From contig NZ_LAIJ01000010.1 in the NCBI RefSeq assembly GCF_001449115.1, forward strand, positions 1-64,000: 64,000 bases of DNA. The letters are read 5' to 3'. Source of the DNA: Occallatibacter gabretensis. GTDB taxonomy: Bacteria > Acidobacteriota > Terriglobia > Terriglobales > Acidobacteriaceae. The position numbers were made by a program, and so were the translations under genes. A model generated the notes under the pieces. That model was given only the letters and a program-made list of their open reading frames with translations, was not told the origin of the DNA and did not search any database. Below, piece by piece: positions 59,783 through 64,000 of the stretch (position 1 is its first letter; every line of letters begins with the position of its first letter).

Positions 59783-62452
59783 CTATTCCGAGCGTAGGGC
59801 TGTCATGGGATCAACGTGTGTGGCGCGGAGTGCGGGGATCAAAGTGGCGATTAAGGCTACTGCTGCTAAGAGCAGTGGCGTGAGGATGAAGGCTATTGGG
59901 TCCCAGGTTTTTACGGCGAAGAGGAAGCTGGCGAGGAATCGGGTGAGCCAGAATGCGGAGCCGATGCCAATGGCGACGCCGATGAGGGTGAGCAGCATTC
60001 CCTGACCGAGGACCATGTTGCGAATGTCGGAGGCTTGCGCTCCCAAGGCCATGCGGATGCCGAGTTCCTGTGTGCGCTGCTCGACGGAGTAGGCCATGAG
60101 GCCGTATACGCCTATGGCTGCGAGCAGCAGGCCGGATGCACCGAAGATGGTTAAAAGCAGCATGTTGAAGCGTTGGCGGGATGTAGTGAGGCTATGGATC
60201 TCATCCATGGTGCGGATGTGTGCGACGGGCAGACCGGAGCTCGATTGGCGGAGGGCTTCTGTGATGGGCGTTACGAATGTGTTCGGATTGGATGCGGTGC
60301 GGACGATCCACCAGAGCGGCACGACGCGTGAGTTGAGGGCTGTTTCGCCATCAGGCATTTGCGCGAGCGGGATGTACATGGTGGGAGCGGGATTTTGATT
60401 GAGGCCCTGGTCCCGCGTATCGCCGACGATGCCAACGACCTGGCGCGGTGACTCAGAGAATGGTGAGCCGGCGGGGGAGCCCGGGGCTTTCTGGATACGG
60501 TCTTTGAGCGGATCGGAGTTGGGCCAGAATTGTTTGGCCATGGCCTGATTGATGATGATGACTCCCGGAGAGGATGCGTCGTCATGCTCGGTAAAGTTGC
60601 GGCCGCGCAGCAGGGGGATTTTTAGCGTGTGAAAGAAGCTCGAGGAGACGGAATAGTAAGATGCACCGCCGGCGAAGGGTCCGTTTCCTTTAGGACGACC
60701 AACGACATTGAAGGACATTCCAAAGGCGCCCTCTAAGGGAAGGCCGTTAGCCACGGCTGCATCGAGGACACCGGGGATGGATTTGAGCTGCTCTGTGCCC
60801 TGGTGGATGATTTGCGCGACGGGAGCGGATGTTTGAAAACGGCTACCGCTCATGGACATGGCCAGCGTAAGTGTGTTGTGTTGATCGAAGCCGGGATCGA
60901 CGGCCTGAAGCTTGAGGTAGGTGCGGATTAACAGTGTTGAGCCGATGACAAGGACCAGCGCCAGTGCGATTTCACTGACGACGAGAATGGAACGGAAGCT
61001 GGTGCTGCGGGAGCCTGTGCCGGAGCGGCTTCCGCTTTCGTTGAGTGTGCCGAGCAGGTTTGTGCGTAACGCGCTGATGGCGGGAGCGAGACCGAAGAGG
61101 ATTCCGGTAATAACGGAGATACAAAGGGTGAAGAGCAGAAGGCGTGTGTCGAGCGCGACGGTTGAGCCGTCTTCTCCGAGGCGCGGAAGGCCGCCGATGT
61201 TGACGGCGAGCAGCAAGCGAACGCCGACGTAGCCGAGAAGCAGGCCGAGCAGACTGCCGGAGAGCGAGAGGATGAGGCTTTCCGCGAGAAGCTGGCGGAT
61301 GACGTGCCAGCGGCCTGCGCCGAGGGCTGCGCGTGTGGCGAACTCGCGTTTGCGGCCGGAGGCGCGTGCCAGAAGCAGGTTGGCGACATTGGCGCACGCG
61401 ATAAGCAGCACAAGTGCGACAGCGCTGAGGAGTATAAGCAACGGGGTGCGCGTGTCGCCGATCATCCACTGCTTGAGCGGCATGACGGCGAAGTTACTTT
61501 GCGGGCCGATGGCGTTGGGGATGGCTCGGCGGAACTGGTCAGAGGCTAGCTTGAGCTGGGCATTTGCCTGCTCGATGCTGATGCCGGGCTTGAGCCTGGC
61601 GGCGACTCCGAAGTAGTGCGCCATGTCTTGCGTGTTGAGGTCGAATTGATAGGGAACCCAGAGGTCGGCGGGATCGTCTATGACGAAGTTACGGGCGACG
61701 ACGCCGACTATGAGGTAAGGCTCGCCGTCGAGCTGAACGGTGCGGCCTACGATGTTTGCGTCACCTCCGTAGCGGCGTTTCCACAGGCCGTAGCTGAGCA
61801 CGACGACGTGCGGGCCGTTGGGGCTGTCTTCTTCCGGCGTAAAGGCGCGGCCCGCGATAAACTGCGCGCCGAAGAGGCTGAAGTAGTTTTGCGTTACGTG
61901 AATTCCCTGTATCTGCTGGGGATGGTCGCCGCCTGTGAGATTGATGCCTGCGCCGCCGGTATCGTATGCAGCTATCTGATTGAGGATGGCGGTTTGATGG
62001 AGCCACATGTTGAGCTCGGGAACGCTGGTGGAATCGAAGCTGCCCTGCGGGAAGTTCTGCACCATACGCACGAGAGATTGCGGCTCAGGATAAGGGAGCG
62101 GTTGAAGCAATACGGTGTTTACGACGGAGAAGACAGCTGTGTTGACTCCGATGCCGAGCGCGATGACGAGCAGGGCGACTGCGGTGAAGCCGGGTGTTTT
62201 TCGTAGCGAGCGCCAGGCGAAGCGAACATCGCGCCAGAGATCTTCAAGCCAAGGCACGGAACGATAATGCCATACGCGTTCTCTGACGACGAGTGGATTA
62301 CCGAATTTGAGTTGTGCCTGACGCTGGGCTTCTGCGTCTGAGAGACCGCGCGCCTGGTTTGCGTCACGCTCGTGCGCGATATGGGATTCGATCTCTTCGG
62401 CGAGGTCGCGGTCTTTTTCTTTGCGATGCAGAAAACGCTGAAAGAAGCCCAT
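59783..62452 (-). CDS. Acidobacterial duplicated orphan permease (ADOP)
   Basis: An 889-aa permease of the ADOP type: an N-terminal ~70-residue soluble part (KEKDRDLAEEIESHIAHERD) and two MacB-periplasmic-core plus FtsX-like units, with helices near TAVALLVIALGIGVNTAVF, LLILLSAVALVLLIACANVA and, in the second half, FNMLLLTIFGASGLLLAAIG and GMLLTLIGVAIGIGSAFWL. ADOPs lack an adjacent ATPase gene, as here; what they move or sense is unknown. A PadR regulator is encoded 16 nt upstream. Confidence 0.93.
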   Translation of the reverse strand: MGFFQRFLHRKEKDRDLAEEIESHIAHERDANQARGLSDAEAQRQAQLKFGNPLVVRERVWHYRSVPWLEDLWRDVRFAWRSLRKTPGFTAVALLVIALGIGVNTAVFSVVNTVLLQPLPYPEPQSLVRMVQNFPQGSFDSTSVPELNMWLHQTAILNQIAAYDTGGAGINLTGGDHPQQIQGIHVTQNYFSLFGAQFIAGRAFTPEEDSPNGPHVVVLSYGLWKRRYGGDANIVGRTVQLDGEPYLIVGVVARNFVIDDPADLWVPYQFDLNTQDMAHYFGVAARLKPGISIEQANAQLKLASDQFRRAIPNAIGPQSNFAVMPLKQWMIGDTRTPLLILLSAVALVLLIACANVANLLLARASGRKREFATRAALGAGRWHVIRQLLAESLILSLSGSLLGLLLGYVGVRLLLAVNIGGLPRLGEDGSTVALDTRLLLFTLCISVITGILFGLAPAISALRTNLLGTLNESGSRSGTGSRSTSFRSILVVSEIALALVLVIGSTLLIRTYLKLQAVDPGFDQHNTLTLAMSMSGSRFQTSAPVAQIIHQGTEQLKSIPGVLDAAVANGLPLEGAFGMSFNVVGRPKGNGPFAGGASYYSVSSSFFHTLKIPLLRGRNFTEHDDASSPGVIIINQAMAKQFWPNSDPLKDRIQKAPGSPAGSPFSESPRQVVGIVGDTRDQGLNQNPAPTMYIPLAQMPDGETALNSRVVPLWWIVRTASNPNTFVTPITEALRQSSSGLPVAHIRTMDEIHSLTTSRQRFNMLLLTIFGASGLLLAAIGVYGLMAYSVEQRTQELGIRMALGAQASDIRNMVLGQGMLLTLIGVAIGIGSAFWLTRFLASFLFAVKTWDPIAFILTPLLLAAVALIATLIPALRATHVDPMTALRSE

Positions 62453-62468
62453 GGTTGTTCCTCCTGCC

Positions 62469-62819
62469 CTAGCTGTTCGATTCGCCGAGAATGAGGCCGA
62501 TGGCGCGGGTCATTTGCCGCCAACGGCTGGTGGCCGCAGTCAGTTCTTTGCGGCCTTTGGCTGTGAGCTGGTAGAACTTCGCCTTGCGGTTGTTATCGCT
62601 CACGCCCCACTTGGATGAAACAAGGCCTCGGTCTTCAAGACGATGAAGAGCCGGATAGAGGGATCCCTGCTCGATTTCGAGTGCGTTTTCTGAGGTTTGC
62701 TCGATTGAATGTGCGATTGTGTGTCCATGCGCAGGGCCGAAGATAAGAGTGCGGAGGATGAGAAGATCAAGCGTCCCCTGAAGGATGTCACCTGCTTCGG
62801 GCGGTTGTTTAGGCGTCAT
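62469..62819 (-). CDS. PadR-family regulator of the ADOP gene
   Basis: A 116-aa winged-helix regulator. ATG 62819 lies 6 nt after GGAG. The PadR core is LQGTLDLLILRTLIFGPAHG, EIEQGSLYPALHRLEDRGLV and KFYQLTAKGRKELTAATSRW. PadR-ADOP pairs are common in Acidobacteria. Its promoter (62851-62879) overlaps two 16-bp direct repeats, the likely operator. Confidence 0.93.
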   Translation of the reverse strand: MTPKQPPEAGDILQGTLDLLILRTLIFGPAHGHTIAHSIEQTSENALEIEQGSLYPALHRLEDRGLVSSKWGVSDNNRKAKFYQLTAKGRKELTAATSRWRQMTRAIGLILGESNS

Positions 62820-62828
62820 CAGTATCTC

Positions 62829-62875
62829 CACTCGAATGACTATGGGAGTGACTATACTTCACTCGAATGGCTATG
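62829..62875. repeat. Direct repeats over the padR promoter
   Basis: CACTCGAATGACTATG (62829-62844) and CACTCGAATGGCTATG (62860-62875), 15 of 16 identical, period 31 bp (three helical turns). Candidate PadR operator halves. Confidence 0.75.
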
Positions 62876-62879
62876 TGAA
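62851..62879 (-). promoter_or_regulatory. Promoter of the PadR-ADOP operon
   Basis: On the - strand TTCACA, 17-nt spacer, TATAGT. The -35 box and spacer overlap the second direct repeat. Confidence 0.65.
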
Positions 62880-62977
62880 GGGGAAATATTCTGCGGGATA
62901 CTGATCCTTCAGGAGATGGTTATCGAAAGCCGCGTTTCTCTACAGGAACTCCAGCTATTGTGAAAGGGTCTAAGAAC

Positions 62978-63010
62978 GAAGCCCAGATCCCGAGTTGGGA
63001 TCTGGGCTTC
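62978..63010 (-). terminator. Terminator-like hairpin
   Basis: Perfect 14-bp stem GAAGCCCAGATCCC / GGGATCTGGGCTTC with loop GAGTT, 27 nt after the TIGR03118 gene. It lacks a strong T run. Confidence 0.7.
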
Positions 63011-63037
63011 ATCAGTTGGTGGGTTGTGGAGGCTGGG

Positions 63038-64000
63038 TTACTGGTCGTTGCCCACAGTCAGGTCGGTGGCAACGGGCTTTAGGTAGCCGAAGAGGCCGCC
63101 TGTTCCGTGGTCTGGGCCGGCAGTGAAGTAGAGCTCGGAGGCAGGTGCGCCTGCGGGGTCGTAGCTGCCGGCGGCAGCGCTGTTGCCGGGGCTGATGGCC
63201 CAGAGGCCGTTGATTGCGAGCGGCTTTCCGGTGGCATCCTGGACCAGGCCGATGAACTTACCGGTGGCGAGATCGTAGGCGGCGATGGTTCCGCTAAACT
63301 CACTGGCGCCGCCGCCGGAGAACTGACCGATAAGCAGGTCGTGGCTATAGGTTCCGAAGTCGAGAGGCGCGAGGGCTACGCCCCAGGGGGCATTGAGCCA
63401 GTCCCCGTGTTCGAGGCGGTGCAGAAGTTGACCATCTGAGGAGAAGACATCGACGAAGCCGAGGCCGGGACCGTCGGTTTCGAATGGGTTACCTTCTTCG
63501 TGGAGGGCGTAGGCGACAACGATGTCGTTCCCGATGGCCTGAACATTGAAGGGCACGAAGTTCCGGGGAAGACGATCGTCGGTGAAGGGTTTGTTATTGT
63601 CATTGTCCCTGTCGCCGTCGCGATACCCATAGTTGTCATCGCGATTTCCGTCCCGGTTTGGTTTGAGGGTGACCTTGTGGAAGGCATTGTCGTAGACGTC
63701 GACTGTGCCTTTGGTGAAGTTGGCGGCATAAAGGTAGCGTTTGCCGTTGATGGTGGCGCTGGTAAGGCCGGTGTAGCTGGAGCCGTTTGTGGTCTTGACC
63801 ATGACGACGGCGTGCGTGGAAGGCGCGCTGCCGCCTGGAGCTATGCCGACGGCTGGGTTCCATCCGGAGATGGTGCCATCAATGGTAGAGAAGAGAAAGG
63901 CAGCGGGTGCGCCTGGGGCAAGCAGGAAATCCGTGGGGCTGGCGTTGGCGATGGTGCCTGTTGGAGTACCGGTGGGGAAGGTCTTGCTGTTGGGGTCAGC
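63038..64000 (-). CDS. TIGR03118-family protein, 5' end beyond window
   Basis: About 320 visible codons of a secreted beta-propeller-like protein; the reading frame stays open to the window edge, so the start and signal peptide are missing. Family features include TDFLLAPGAPAAFLFSTIDG, GWNPAVGIAPGGSAPSTHAV, YTGLTSATINGKRYLYAANF, WGVALAPLDFGTYSHDLLIG and the near-terminal PASELYFTAGPDHGTGGLFG. An Asp/Arg/Asn-rich insertion (RDGDRDNDNNKPFTDDR) interrupts one blade and may bind calcium. Function unknown. Confidence 0.88.
   Translation of the reverse strand, partial: ADPNSKTFPTGTPTGTIANASPTDFLLAPGAPAAFLFSTIDGTISGWNPAVGIAPGGSAPSTHAVVMVKTTNGSSYTGLTSATINGKRYLYAANFTKGTVDVYDNAFHKVTLKPNRDGNRDDNYGYRDGDRDNDNNKPFTDDRLPRNFVPFNVQAIGNDIVVAYALHEEGNPFETDGPGLGFVDVFSSDGQLLHRLEHGDWLNAPWGVALAPLDFGTYSHDLLIGQFSGGGASEFSGTIAAYDLATGKFIGLVQDATGKPLAINGLWAISPGNSAAAGSYDPAGAPASELYFTAGPDHGTGGLFGYLKPVATDLTVGNDQ

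Overview
The window looks like a chromosomal segment of an acidobacterium (class Terriglobia, Terriglobus/Granulicella/Edaphobacter type). The evidence is family content: a secreted protein with the VWFA-related Acidobacterial domain, an Acidobacterial duplicated orphan permease (ADOP) with its PadR regulator, two Oar/Sus-type TonB-dependent receptors with N-terminal carboxypeptidase-regulatory domains, ASPIC/UnbV and TPR secreted proteins, and moderately high GC. No phage, integrase, insertion sequence or CRISPR array is visible.

Layout. 0.2-9.2 kb: a small secreted protein, a tandem duplication of membrane SpoIIE-type phosphatases, a Gfo/Idh/MocA oxidoreductase and a TonB-dependent receptor. 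9.2-18.4 kb: an ASPIC/UnbV protein divergent from a TPR protein, then a carbohydrate-type locus (TonB receptor, TPR protein, GH43) headed by LacI-type operators. 18.7-26.6 kb: tRNA-Val, an ECF sigma/anti-sigma/DUF3106 operon, aldo-keto reductase, DUF1801 protein, methyltransferase, a very divergent nitrilase-like protein and EF-P. 26.6-30.6 kb: a TylF-like methyltransferase and a serine-pathway operon in which an XRE helix-turn-helix is read in frame into SerA. 30.7-36.1 kb: a frameshifted DHFR-like gene, small stress-type proteins, YqeY, a COG4551 phosphatase translationally coupled to a GH20 hexosaminidase, and a small membrane protein. 36.1-39.3 kb: PadR-HAAS and ECF42-DGPF pairs. 39.4-46.7 kb: dapA, dapB, lysC and asd (lysine/DAP pathway), plus NAD-type isocitrate dehydrogenase coupled to NrdR. 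47.2-56.3 kb: DegT aminotransferase, Hfq-HflX, VWFA protein, NUDIX, citrate synthase and a DHH phosphoesterase. 56.4-59.8 kb: an accessory patch with an orphan ribbon-helix-helix gene, an AlbA_2/Schlafen-like gene broken by two frameshifts, and a GIY-YIG nuclease gene embedded in tandem hairpin repeats. 59.8-64 kb: PadR-ADOP and a TIGR03118 protein cut by the window end.

The least explained structures are (i) the GIY-YIG gene flanked on both sides by ~300-bp hairpin repeats whose stems differ between copies but keep pairing; (ii) the HTH-SerA fusion with its own internal ribosome binding site and an inverted repeat at the operon head; (iii) two copies of an intergenic element combining a GGCCCGA-type hairpin with 8-bp TTACAGA iterons; and (iv) a four-unit, 14-bp-period array over a promoter, with a 10-mer recurring inverted at the nearby padR start codon.

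Starts were chosen from visible ribosome binding sites, signal peptides and family N-termini, so they often differ from the longest open frame. All family calls are from reading the protein sequence; no database search was run.
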